Positions 1 through 6,290 of a stretch of DNA of 8,275 nt are shown one piece after another. Under the pieces are notes generated by a model. That model worked only from the letters and a program-made list of their open reading frames with translations. It ran no database searches and was not told the origin of the DNA. Both the position numbers and the translations under genes were made by a program. Source of the stretch: Desulfobacula sp. (GTDB taxonomy: Bacteria > Desulfobacterota > Desulfobacteria > Desulfobacterales > Desulfobacteraceae); assembly GCA_029940245.1 (NCBI GenBank), contig JAOZRF010000106.1, positions 1 through 8,275 of the forward strand, written 5' to 3'. The first letter of the stretch is position 1. Each line of letters starts with the position of its first letter.

Positions 1-157
1 CTGGACTGTTTGCTTTATTAGCCCCTTTCTTTGTCAAAAAGGCCATTGCATCTTGACAGATATCAAAAACGATGAGTTCAAAACCGCCTTTTAACAGGTT
101 AAGCGCCATCCACTTTCCCATTTGTCCAAGACCAATAAAACCAATCTTTTTTTTCAT
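1..157 (-). CDS. 3-hydroxyisobutyrate dehydrogenase-like NAD(P)-dependent oxidoreductase (N-terminus only, runs off window)
   Basis: Seen: the complement strand opens with ATG at 157 and stays open to the window edge, giving 52 residues. It starts [14 protein letters not shown], with the dinucleotide-binding glycine pattern GxGxxG at residues 9-14, the first helix after it, and an acidic residue (Asp32) at the end of the second strand, which usually goes with NAD rather than NADP preference. A Shine-Dalgarno GGAG (complement of 164-167) lies 6 nt before the ATG. Known: this N-terminus is typical of the beta-hydroxyacid dehydrogenase family (3-hydroxyisobutyrate, tartronate semialdehyde and related short hydroxyacid dehydrogenases), cytoplasmic enzymes of about 290-300 residues. 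Inferred: it lies downstream of the TRAP genes on the same strand and may act on the imported acid, but a hairpin separates them. Substrate cannot be told because the catalytic lysine and C-terminal domain lie outside the window. Confidence 0.85.
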   Translation of the reverse strand, partial: MKKKIGFIGLGQMGKWMALNLLKGGFELIVFDICQDAMAFLTKKGANKANSP

Positions 158-205
158 ATCCGACTCCAGGTTCAAATGACGTATCTTTTGATTATGGGTT
201 GGGTA

Positions 206-247
206 AAAAGTCCTCATTTATTCTTTTTGAACTTCATGAGGACTTTT
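206..247 (-). terminator. Rho-independent-type hairpin after the TAXI gene
   Basis: A perfect 12-bp inverted repeat, AAAAGTCCTCAT (206-217) with ATGAGGACTTTT (236-247), encloses an 18-nt loop. Read leftward it comes about 75 nt after the TAXI stop and ends in five T's, so it can terminate the TRAP transcript. The A/T-rich ends make it nearly symmetrical, so it could work from either side. It may separate or attenuate expression of the dehydrogenase that follows. Confidence 0.65.
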
Positions 248-322
248 AGAGTCTTAAATTCAATAGCATGAACAATACTACTTTTGTGAGCTCAATTTAT
301 TTCATTCGTGATATTCAAACTA

Positions 323-1276
323 TTATAACAGACCAATTTCTTTGTAATATTTAGCGGCACCTGGATGAAGTGGAGCCAGGTTTCCAACAGATGGATCAAA
401 TACCCAGCGGCCAATAGCTTTATGAACATTTTGGGTTAGCCATGTTTGGTTTTCATGAATCGTTTTTACGATTTTGTATACTAGCTCGTCCGGAAGGTCG
501 GCTCGACACGCAAAAGGGCCAGATTCCGTATACGTGTTTATATCTGCTGTTTGATTTTTATATGTGCCTGCCGGAATGACTTCCTTTGGTAAAGAAGGAT
601 ATGTGGTAAAAATTTTGTTAAGATCTTCATCGGAAAAACTAAGAATGTTTACGTTTCTAACCGTAGTCAATTCCATAAATGTTGCATTTGGATAACCAAC
701 ATCTCCGAACACGGCATCTATACGGCCGTCTTTAAAGGCGTCGGCACCCTGGGATTGTTTGATTCGAAGGGCTTTGATATCACGGTCAGGATTAATGCCA
801 AAAAGCTTTAAAACGAGTTGGGAGCTCACAAGGCCAGCGCTTCCCGGGGCATCAAGGGCAACTTTTTTGCCTTTCAGGCCAGCTAAGGTATTAATACCGC
901 TATCTTTACCAACAGCCCAATGCACGGTACTGCCGTGAATGAAAAACATGGTGCGCAGGTTTGGCAGCTTGTCTTTTAAGTCTGCGCCGACAACACCTAT
1001 CCAGCAGATCAAGCCCATATCTGTCTTTCCCCGGTTAATCAATTGCGCATTTTCAACAGAACCTGCTGTTACTTCGGCTGTGGCAGCTTCCACGATATCA
1101 AGTTTTGATCTAAGAAGTTCTCCAACACCGCCTCCGCAAGGATAGTAAGTCCCGCCAGTACCTCCCGTTGCAATGGTTAATTTATAACTATCACCACAAA
1201 TACCAAAACCAGGGATAGACATAATTAAAAGTGTGCAGATGATCCCAATTGTTAAAATATGATACTTACTTTTCAT
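323..1276 (-). CDS. TRAP transporter solute-binding protein, TAXI family
   Basis: The product is a 317-residue periplasmic substrate-binding protein of a tripartite ATP-independent transporter; it would capture a small organic acid and hand it to the permease. Seen: a basic start (MKSK), a hydrophobic core at residues about 7-24 and a likely signal-peptidase site near 26-30. Mature sequence then begins with the TAXI signature TIATGGTGGTYYPCGGG at residues 34-50, followed by a GSVENAQLI segment at 72-80. Length is normal for the family (about 310-330). Start choice: ATG at 1276 has GAGGAG (complement of 1283-1288) 6 nt upstream. A GTG at 1363 is in frame but would place 29 charged residues before the signal peptide and overlaps its own ribosome site, so I reject it. 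It follows the fused permease by 129 nt, probably in the same operon. TAXI partners are normally fused 4TM/12TM permeases, as here. Substrate is unknown; known TAXI cargoes include glutamate and other acids. Confidence 0.92.
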   Translation of the reverse strand: MKSKYHILTIGIICTLLIMSIPGFGICGDSYKLTIATGGTGGTYYPCGGGVGELLRSKLDIVEAATAEVTAGSVENAQLINRGKTDMGLICWIGVVGADLKDKLPNLRTMFFIHGSTVHWAVGKDSGINTLAGLKGKKVALDAPGSAGLVSSQLVLKLFGINPDRDIKALRIKQSQGADAFKDGRIDAVFGDVGYPNATFMELTTVRNVNILSFSDEDLNKIFTTYPSLPKEVIPAGTYKNQTADINTYTESGPFACRADLPDELVYKIVKTIHENQTWLTQNVHKAIGRWVFDPSVGNLAPLHPGAAKYYKEIGLL

Positions 1277-1405
1277 ATTGTACTCCTCATTATTAGTTAT
1301 TATTGTTGCACGCCTAAGTTCACTTTGCCACTTGATTCCTGTTGGCCACCTTTTTTGAGACACCTCCTTTCACTAGTGGTATAATTTGATTGTCTTATTT
1401 AAAAT

Positions 1406-3277
1406 CTATACAGTTTTTTGTGCCATTTCCCGGTTTCTGAATTTTTTCATGATAATTTGATACGTAATTAAGACAGCCATCAATAAACAGCCAGTGTAGT
1501 TTAAATATTGGTTCGGCCAGAAACAGCACACGGTCACGGCCAAAAACATGATCCGAGAAATGATGTTCAACGGGCTGAAAAGATAACCTTCCAAAGATAG
1601 TGTCATTGCGAATAGCCCGCAAGTTGCTGTAAGGCTTATGAAAATAATCTGAAAAACACTTCCTGTTAGAATTGAAGTGTATACGAAAAGCAGGGGAATT
1701 AAATAAAGCCCTTTGGCAAGTGCCCAGCTATATAAGCCTGTTAACATAGGGTCTGATTTTGCAATCCCCGAAGCCGCATATGCCGCCAAGCAGACAGGCG
1801 GTGTTATATTCGAATCCTGGCTGTACCAGAACACAAGTAGATGAGCTGCTAAAACACTCACGCCCAATTCCCTGAGTCCGGGTACGGCAAGCACCGCTAA
1901 TACAACATAGCTTGCTGTGACCGGAAGTCCCATGCCCAGGAATAGAGATGCCAGTAAAACCAAGAGAATGGCCAATATTTTTTGTCCGCCTGCCACTGAA
2001 ATTACCATGGCGGAAAATTTAAGTCCAAGGCCGGTTAACCCCACCACCCCGACAACGATACCGGCTGCTGCACATGCAGCAGATACCGGAACAGCGATAA
2101 GTGCAGCACTCTTTAACGCATTTAAAAATACAGGAAAAGTCATCCGGGATTCTTTTTTGAAAAAACTGACGAGAATAAGCCCACCAATGCCCATACAGAC
2201 CGAATAGGTAGGACTGTATCCATAGGCAAGCAAAAATATAAGTAGTGAGATGGCAACAATATAATAGGTGCCTATTTTCAATTGCTCCCTAAAAGAAGGT
2301 AATTCATCCACAGGAACCTTCTTTATGCCATCTTTAAGGGCACGGATATGTACAAAAAAACTGACGCTTATAAAATATAAAATTGCAGGAGCAATTGAGA
2401 CAAGGATGATCTCCCTGTAGGGAATCCCGGTCCATTCAGCGATGATAAAGGCACCGGCACCCATGATGGGAGGAACCATTTGTCCGCCTGTGGAGGCTGC
2501 GGCCTCAATGGCACCGGCAATGGCAGGTTTGTAGCCGACTTTTTTCATCAAAGGAATCGTAAAAGAACCCGTGGCCACTGTATTTGCAATTGCACTTCCA
2601 GAGATGGAACCCATCAGGCCGCTGGCAAAAACAGCAGTTTGTGCCGGGCCGCTGCGACTTCTGCCGGTGAGTGCGAATGCAAAATTAATAAACCACTCTC
2701 CTGCACCTGTTGCTTCTAGAAAACCGGCAAAAAGAACAAAAAAGTAAACATATTTAACCATAACACCAATGGGGATGCCGTAAATCCCATCCGAGGTCAT
2801 GTAAACCTGGGTTATTATCCGGTCAAAATCAAACCCGTGATGGCCGAATACACCTGGTATAAATTCCCCAAAAAGGGCATAACTTATAAACACCACAGCA
2901 ATGATGAGAAGAGGTAATCCAATTGTTCTTCGGGTGATTTCAAGAACCACTATCGTGCTGAAAATCCCCATTATGATGTCTAATGGCAATGGGGCACCTA
3001 TTCTAAGACTCATATTCGGGTATTCAATTATGATATAAAAACCAGAGACGATTGTGACCAGAATCAGCAAATAATCAAGAATCAGCCATGTGGATTTTTT
3101 TTGGCGTATTGGTTTGAAAAGAAAAATTAAAATTGAAGCGAACATTAAATGGCCAGCGCGCCAGCTCATTTCAGTAATGAATCCGAAGGTGGCAAAATAG
3201 AAGTGATAAAAAGCCATTAGAACGGCAATTATTAATATCAACCTGGATCTCGGGTCAGCCTTTTGGATCATTTCCAT
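1406..3277 (-). CDS. TRAP transporter permease, 4TM/12TM fusion protein
   Basis: A 623-residue inner-membrane protein combining the small (DctQ-like) and large (DctM-like) TRAP subunits, which imports solute using a sodium or proton gradient. Seen: about four hydrophobic segments within residues 12-130 (for example 12-33, 64-85, 101-135), a loop, then a DctM-type core with many membrane spans. The core carries the family-typical stretches GSISGSAIANTVATGSF (223-239) and GAIEAAASTGGQMVPPIMGAG (residues 255-275), the Gly/Ser/Thr-rich re-entrant loops thought to form the ion and substrate sites. A second such region (LGMGLPVTASYVV) lies in the C-terminal half. Start: ATG at 3277 with GAGG 6 nt upstream; an ATG two codons in is a minor alternative. 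Length is near the short end of the family. It is the first gene of the leftward operon with the TAXI protein and is preceded by a leader of about 180 nt if the proposed promoter is right. Confidence 0.93.
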   Translation of the reverse strand: MEMIQKADPRSRLILIIAVLMAFYHFYFATFGFITEMSWRAGHLMFASILIFLFKPIRQKKSTWLILDYLLILVTIVSGFYIIIEYPNMSLRIGAPLPLDIIMGIFSTIVVLEITRRTIGLPLLIIAVVFISYALFGEFIPGVFGHHGFDFDRIITQVYMTSDGIYGIPIGVMVKYVYFFVLFAGFLEATGAGEWFINFAFALTGRSRSGPAQTAVFASGLMGSISGSAIANTVATGSFTIPLMKKVGYKPAIAGAIEAAASTGGQMVPPIMGAGAFIIAEWTGIPYREIILVSIAPAILYFISVSFFVHIRALKDGIKKVPVDELPSFREQLKIGTYYIVAISLLIFLLAYGYSPTYSVCMGIGGLILVSFFKKESRMTFPVFLNALKSAALIAVPVSAACAAAGIVVGVVGLTGLGLKFSAMVISVAGGQKILAILLVLLASLFLGMGLPVTASYVVLAVLAVPGLRELGVSVLAAHLLVFWYSQDSNITPPVCLAAYAASGIAKSDPMLTGLYSWALAKGLYLIPLLFVYTSILTGSVFQIIFISLTATCGLFAMTLSLEGYLFSPLNIISRIMFLAVTVCCFWPNQYLNYTGCLLMAVLITYQIIMKKFRNREMAQKTV

Positions 3278-3415
3278 GGAACGCCTCTTAATATAAGATT
3301 AATATGGTATTAGCGGACTAAAACGTTAATTATTCATTAGATACCTATAAATGTCTGGATTTTATTTAAACCAGGGTTAAATATTGTCTTGGAAAATTAA
3401 TTATCAAACAAAATA

Positions 3416-3436
3416 AAATTCCATATTGCGGAATTT
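3416..3436. promoter_or_regulatory. Candidate IclR-family operator, primary site
   Basis: A perfect palindrome with 7-bp arms, AAATTCC and GGAATTT, separated by 7 bp (ATATTGC). It lies in the gap between the divergent regulator and transporter genes, about 25-45 bp downstream of the proposed TRAP start point. IclR-family dimers bind short palindromes in such gaps and often autoregulate. Assignment to this regulator is inference. Confidence 0.5.
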
Positions 3437-3448
3437 ATTAAAATATGT

Positions 3449-3466
3449 TACCATAGTTCAGAATTA
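3449..3466. promoter_or_regulatory. Candidate second operator copy, 30 bp from the first
   Basis: CCATAGTTCAGAATT (3451-3465) matches CCATATTGCGGAATT (3421-3435) at 12 of 15 positions, and the two copies are exactly 30 bp apart, close to three helical turns. This copy abuts the proposed -10 of the TRAP promoter and covers its start point, where a bound repressor would block transcription. Its own dyad symmetry is poor. Confidence 0.35.
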
Positions 3467-3495
3467 TTTGTATGTGTTATGATAAAGGTTGTCAA
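3467..3495 (-). promoter_or_regulatory. Sigma70-type promoter for the TRAP operon
   Basis: On the complement strand a perfect -35 TTGACA (3490-3495) is followed by a 17-bp spacer and TACAAA (3467-3472) as -10 (4 of 6 matches). Transcription would start near 3460, giving a leader of roughly 180 nt before the permease ATG. The -35 spacing and quality are good; the -10 is ordinary. Confidence 0.55.
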
Positions 3496-3517
3496 GTTTT
3501 ATTACATGAAATTTAAA
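3489..3517 (+). promoter_or_regulatory. Possible promoter for the IclR-family gene
   Basis: TTGTCA (3489-3494) and TTTAAA (3512-3517) with a 17-bp spacer give a plausible but weak rightward promoter about 35 nt before the regulator ATG. It overlaps the -35 of the opposing TRAP promoter, so the two could compete for polymerase. Confidence 0.3.
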
Positions 3518-3555
3518 AAAAGAATTTTTAAACATATTATACATAAGGAACCTTT

Positions 3556-4326
3556 ATGGGACAGAAGGATCAAGTAAAAAGCCTTGAAAAATGCGTGCGC
3601 ATATTAACGTGCATGGCGGACAATCGGGAAAATATGACCCTGAATGAAGTAACCCAAAAAACCGGTTTAAAAAAAACCACAATTTACAGGCTGCTCCAGG
3701 CATTAACATCTTTGCAGCTTGTTGAAAAAAAAACCAAAACCCGGCAGTACCTGCTTGGACCAAAATTGATATATTTTGGCGTAACAGCACTGAGCAATTT
3801 GGATTTGCACACGATTTCTTTGCCGATTATGACAAAGCTGAAAAATGAAACCGGTGAAACCGTGAATCTTTCAATTTTAAAAGGCTCAGAGATTATAATT
3901 TTAGCACGAATACAGTCCGATCATTTATTTAATGTCAACCTTTCTGTGGGGTCTCGACTTCCGGTTAATTGTACCAGTCAAGGCAAAACAATCCTGGCAT
4001 ATATTGATGAAGAAAAAGCCAATTGGATCATGGCAAATCTGATGTTTGATAAAAGAACAGAGAATACCATATCATCAGTTTCAGACTTGAAAAGGGAATT
4101 GGAACGTATTCGACAAAACGGGTATGCCGTTAATAATGAAGAACTTGAAAAAGGTCTGAGCGCCGTGGCCGCACCAATTTTCAACCACTCCGACCAAGTG
4201 GTTGCGGCAATTAATGTTTCTTATTCAAGGGCAAGACATCCGGAGCCGGAAATGTATGAACGCCTTTCGAAAAAAGTTATTCGTGCAAGTAAGGAAATTT
4301 CCAGAGCTATTGGCTATTCAGGATAA
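3556..4326 (+). CDS. IclR-family transcriptional regulator
   Basis: A 256-residue cytoplasmic DNA-binding regulator. Seen: an N-terminal winged helix-turn-helix at about residues 6-68, including the SLEKCVRIL opening, the recognition-helix region KKTTIYRLLQAL and the wing ending in RQYLLGPKLIYFG. A C-terminal effector-binding (GAF-like) domain follows at about 75-250, with the typical GETVNLSILKG, SVGSRLPVNCTSQGKTILAY and GYAVNNEELEKGLSAVAAPI blocks. Length matches the family (about 250-260). ATG at 3556 has AAGGA (3545-3549) 6 nt upstream. It is transcribed divergently from the TRAP transporter genes, the usual arrangement for a local regulator. Palindromic sites in the gap suggest that it represses or activates the transporter and perhaps itself. 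The effector is likely the transported acid or a metabolite of it; this is inference from position. No terminator is evident just after the stop. Confidence 0.94.
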   Translation: MGQKDQVKSLEKCVRILTCMADNRENMTLNEVTQKTGLKKTTIYRLLQALTSLQLVEKKTKTRQYLLGPKLIYFGVTALSNLDLHTISLPIMTKLKNETGETVNLSILKGSEIIILARIQSDHLFNVNLSVGSRLPVNCTSQGKTILAYIDEEKANWIMANLMFDKRTENTISSVSDLKRELERIRQNGYAVNNEELEKGLSAVAAPIFNHSDQVVAAINVSYSRARHPEPEMYERLSKKVIRASKEISRAIGYSG

Positions 4327-4368
4327 TGTGTAACCTTCCTTTTTTACTTCCAGGCAAAAACAGAAACT

Positions 4369-4907
4369 TCAGACGAATTTAGCGATGGGAATCGTTCCAA
4401 ACGGTGATGACATAAGCCTGGCGAAAAAGTTGCTGGTTGTGTAAAATTCCTTGTTAGGAAGTCCCAATTCATTTAGTTCCTGAGTTGATGTTTGAAATGG
4501 GTAGAGTGGATCTACTTCAATTCTGAGACAGACCATACCATTAATATATTTAACCGGAGGAGAATCAAAAAAATCAGGTTTTTTGATTGGTTTTGGGACT
4601 TCCTTTCCAATAACATCCATGCCCTGGCGGGCACAACAAAACATGAAAGATTACCATGAAGCCCATGAAGTTTTTTCTTCAAGTCCTTCTTGCTCTTCAT
4701 GGTAAAATTTTTGGTTACTTTCATATAAAATGCCTGAAGTAGAATATGTTCCGGGTAAGCGTTTGAAGTTTGATTCAAACCAGGGTCTTCAACGAGATTC
4801 CGTAAAAATCCCAGATCCACATCTTGGTCGATCAAATAATCTTTAGGCGAACCCTTGTATTTCAAGAACCACAGGCATGCTGAATGCAGCTTTCCTTGGT
4901 CATTGCA
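4369..4907 (-). pseudogene. Decayed gene of unknown family, frame-broken and interrupted by a hairpin repeat
   Basis: Two overlapping leftward reading frames together look like one damaged gene. The upstream part (about 4707-4907) has no good ATG: the first residues come from TTG at 4865 or from upstream codons that run directly after the PIN toxin stop. It reads as plausible protein (for example VDLGFLRNLVEDPGLNQTS). A 55-bp hairpin repeat at 4651-4705 follows. Beyond it the protein-like sequence continues in a different frame to a stop at 4369 (for example FFDSPPVKYINGMVCLRIEV, then LPNKEFYTTSNFFARLMSSP). I do not recognise the family. No ribosome site supports either piece as a separate gene. 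It could instead be two unrelated fragments side by side, or non-coding sequence that is open by chance. Confidence 0.35.
4651..4705. repeat. 55-bp hairpin repeat with CATGAAG units (MITE-like or intergenic repeat)
   Basis: Perfect 11-bp terminal inverted repeats, TTACCATGAAG (4651-4661) and CTTCATGGTAA (4695-4705), enclose 33 bp that repeat the CATGAAG / CTTC theme and can fold further. Short elements built from repeated CATGAAG-like units occur as dispersed intergenic repeats in various bacteria; that comparison is from general knowledge. Here it interrupts a decayed reading frame. Copy number in the genome is unknown. Confidence 0.5.
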
Positions 4908-5300
4908 TTATAAATTGAGTTTTGGATACTCAATCAAATCCAGCTCTTCAATGAACCGGTAATCTTTTTGATTTTTGGATACCAGGCGAGAGCTGCTAAC
5001 AACAGCAGTTGCCGCAATCAAGGCATCTGCTATCAATAACCCATGACTGAGCCGATAGGTTTTGAGCAGAGCTGCTGCTGTAACGGAGATCTGCTTGTTC
5101 AGGCTGATGAGTTCAAATCGCTGTAAAAAATGTTCTAAAGATTTGAGCTCTTTTTTGTTCCGGCACCCGATGATCAGTTCCATCTGGGTGACAGCGCTTA
5201 TGGCTAAAGATGATGTGTCTTCAATCTGTTGGAGGCAGTTTACAGCGTCTTTAATACAGCGGGCTGCATCAATCAGGATATCAGTGTCAACAAGGATCAT
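4908..5300 (-). CDS. vapC: VapC-type PIN-domain toxin (module 1)
   Basis: A 130-residue PIN-domain ribonuclease; toxins of this family cleave RNA (often tRNA or rRNA) with Mg2+ when released from the antitoxin. Seen: the PIN acidic set is complete, with Asp5 in the opening strand MILVDTDILIDA, Glu41 in TQMELIIG, Asp92 in LIADALIAATA and a last acidic site at Asp113 in SKNQKDYRF. Length is typical (about 130). Start: ATG at 5300 lies one base after the antitoxin stop, so the pair is almost certainly translationally coupled. An in-frame GTG at 5333 would add 11 residues before the first strand and sits inside the antitoxin gene, so it is less likely. The pair is leftward and complete; nothing indicates inactivation. 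The toxin stop is followed immediately by a decayed reading frame. Confidence 0.9.
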   Translation of the reverse strand: MILVDTDILIDAARCIKDAVNCLQQIEDTSSLAISAVTQMELIIGCRNKKELKSLEHFLQRFELISLNKQISVTAAALLKTYRLSHGLLIADALIAATAVVSSSRLVSKNQKDYRFIEELDLIEYPKLNL

Positions 5301-5301
5301 A

Positions 5302-5541
5302 TCAGTTTGAACCCCATTCTGAGTCCCTGGCACTACGGACCCATTGGCTGCTGTCTTTCATATCCTTGCGGCCTTCCCAGATCCCGATAAAGGGTTCATT
5401 GGCAATTTTGCTCTTGACAGCCTTTTTATCCGGACGGATTCTTTTATAACGTATTTTTAAAAACTCTATAAAATCAATGACCTGCCGTTGTGCTTCAGGT
5501 GGCAGCGTTGCAATATCATTGTTTATGTTCTGCGGTTCCAT
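5302..5541 (-). CDS. DUF2281-type antitoxin of the PIN toxin (module 1)
   Basis: A 79-residue antitoxin. Seen: an N-terminal helical part with the DUF2281 hallmark LPPEAQRQVIDFIEFLK at about residues 13-29, then a basic linker (residues about 30-46). The tail holds FIGIWEGRKDMKDSSQWVR (residues 51-69), the Trp- and Asp-rich segment that in this family occupies the toxin active-site groove. Length is usual for the family. ATG at 5541 has GAGGG 5 nt upstream. It precedes the toxin by one base. These antitoxins lack a classical AbrB or RHH DNA-binding domain that I can see, so how the module is autoregulated is unclear. I found no convincing promoter just upstream; a 9-bp inverted repeat lies about 180 bp away. 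Confidence 0.87.
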   Translation of the reverse strand: MEPQNINNDIATLPPEAQRQVIDFIEFLKIRYKRIRPDKKAVKSKIANEPFIGIWEGRKDMKDSSQWVRSARDSEWGSN

Positions 5542-5552
5542 TTTATCCCTCT

Positions 5553-5661
5553 TTATTTCATTGCCAGCGCTTCAAACTGCCCCAGGGTTAATCTTTTTTT
5601 CTTCCTTGCCTCTTTTAGTTTTTCTGACAGCTTTGACAAATAACCATGAAATGCTAATTAA
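5553..5661 (-). pseudogene. Possible orphan C-terminal gene tail just upstream of the module 1 antitoxin
   Basis: A leftward frame free of stops between a TAA near 5662 and a TAA at 5553-5555 ends 3 nt before the antitoxin's ribosome site. Its last 28 codons (from a TTG at 5639) read as a charged helix, LSKLSEKLKEARKKKRLTLG, then QFEALAMK, and look protein-like. No ATG or ribosome site begins it. Upstream sequence in a neighbouring frame (5660-5817) could be the rest of the same gene after a frameshift. I do not recognise it. It may be the end of a lost gene that once preceded the antitoxin, or chance. Confidence 0.2.
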
Positions 5662-5723
5662 TGAATCAAATATGCCATAGTATTTTGCATTGGTAAAGCA
5701 AAAAGAGATATTGATAGGAAAGG

Positions 5724-5761
5724 CCGTCAACCCGAACTCGCCAAAGTTAACCGGTTGACGG
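5724..5761. repeat. 9-bp perfect inverted repeat
   Basis: CCGTCAACC (5724-5732) pairs with GGTTGACGG (5753-5761); a smaller AACT/AGTT pair (5735-5738, 5745-5748) nests inside, so the whole can fold into a two-tier hairpin. It lies between the module 1 genes and the AlbA_2 remnant. There is no T-run on either side, so it is not a simple terminator. It could be a protein-binding or recombination site, or a remnant of a mobile element. Confidence 0.4.
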
Positions 5762-5815
5762 TCCCAAAATGAGATTACAAAATTAATCTTTCTTAGACAT
5801 TGTAGACACAAAATC

Positions 5816-5990
5816 ATGCTGCATTCACGTATGATTTTTTTTCATTCCAAAGTGATAACAGCCAACAAGGACTTTTTCAGATTTACCGGAAAACAATTGA
5901 CTGAGCAGAAATTATTGACCCTGAAACTTCTGACGGAAGAGCAGGGCAGGGTCGTTCCCACAGTCGGGGGAATGCTTCTTGCCGGCAATA
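5816..5990 (+). pseudogene. Fragment of an AlbA_2 / COG2865-type (RecG-like) putative DNA-binding regulator
   Basis: About 58 residues of rightward open frame. The stretch KDFFRFTGKQLTEQKLLTLK, then LLTEEQGRVVPTVGGMLLAG, resembles the linker just after the AlbA_2 (Schlafen-like) domain in COG2865 proteins, where a GKQL...L..L.LL....G...PT.GG.LLFG pattern is common. This is recognition by eye, not a search result. Full proteins are about 400-500 residues, so both the N-terminal AlbA_2 domain and the C-terminal part are missing. The frame stays open further right, but past about 5990 it only reads the antisense of the relE-type gene, so homology stops at that gene's end. It is not expected to be functional; ATG at 5816 has no good ribosome site. 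Confidence 0.55.
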
Positions 5991-5993
5991 GAT

Positions 5994-6290
5994 CTATATC
6001 CGCTTTGCAGCGTTTTTATATGCTTCCATGCTTTCTCGTTTTCCCACAGCAATAATTTGCACAAACACTGTCCCATCAGCAAATTTGTATATAATCCTTA
6101 ATTTTTTTTTATCAGCATAAATTTTTCTGTATCCTGATAAGTCTAAACCCTGCTTGTTCCCAAGTTCATGGCCAAGGCGGGGTGTCAATGATAGTTTTTT
6201 GATTTGTTTAAAAACAAGGAGTTTTACACGATTATCAAGTTTTTCCACCTCCCTGGCTGCCTGCGGGTGGAAAAGGATTTTATATTTCAT
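5994..6290 (-). CDS. relE: RelE/ParE-family mRNA-interferase-type toxin (module 2)
   Basis: A 98-residue toxin of the RelE/ParE superfamily; RelE members cut mRNA in the ribosomal A site, ParE members poison gyrase. Seen: an opening strand MKYKILFHPQAAREVEKL, paired helices at about residues 12-32, and the core sheet with LSGYRKIYADKKKLRIIYK (51-69) then VFVQIIAVGKRESMEAYKNA. The basic and tyrosine residues in GYRKI, LRIIYK and GKRE...AY are where RelE enzymes carry their catalytic set, so RelE-like activity is favoured over ParE. Length is normal. The ATG at 6290 overlaps the antitoxin stop by 11 bp, so translation is coupled. The gene is intact. Its 3' end abuts the AlbA_2 fragment on the other strand. 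Confidence 0.88.
   Translation of the reverse strand: MKYKILFHPQAAREVEKLDNRVKLLVFKQIKKLSLTPRLGHELGNKQGLDLSGYRKIYADKKKLRIIYKFADGTVFVQIIAVGKRESMEAYKNAAKRI

Noticed and set aside
1277..1363. 29-residue N-terminal extension of the TAXI protein from GTG at 1363
   Set aside because: It would bury the signal peptide behind a charged stretch, and the GTG overlaps its own ribosome site; ATG at 1276 has an ideal site.
1917..2719. Plus-strand open frames opposite the TRAP permease
   Set aside because: They are shadows of a well-supported membrane-protein gene, with no ribosome sites and no recognisable protein features.
4327..4368. Terminator after the IclR-family gene
   Set aside because: There is a T-run (4341-4345) but no adjacent stem that could form a stable hairpin.
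5724..5761. Integron attC-like site
   Set aside because: The arms do not fit the RYYYAAC / GTTRRRY core-site consensus and no integrase or cassette array is visible.
5991..6055. Continuation of the AlbA_2-type reading frame past the relE-type stop
   Set aside because: From about 5990 the frame is simply the antisense of the toxin gene's 3' end and no longer resembles the family.
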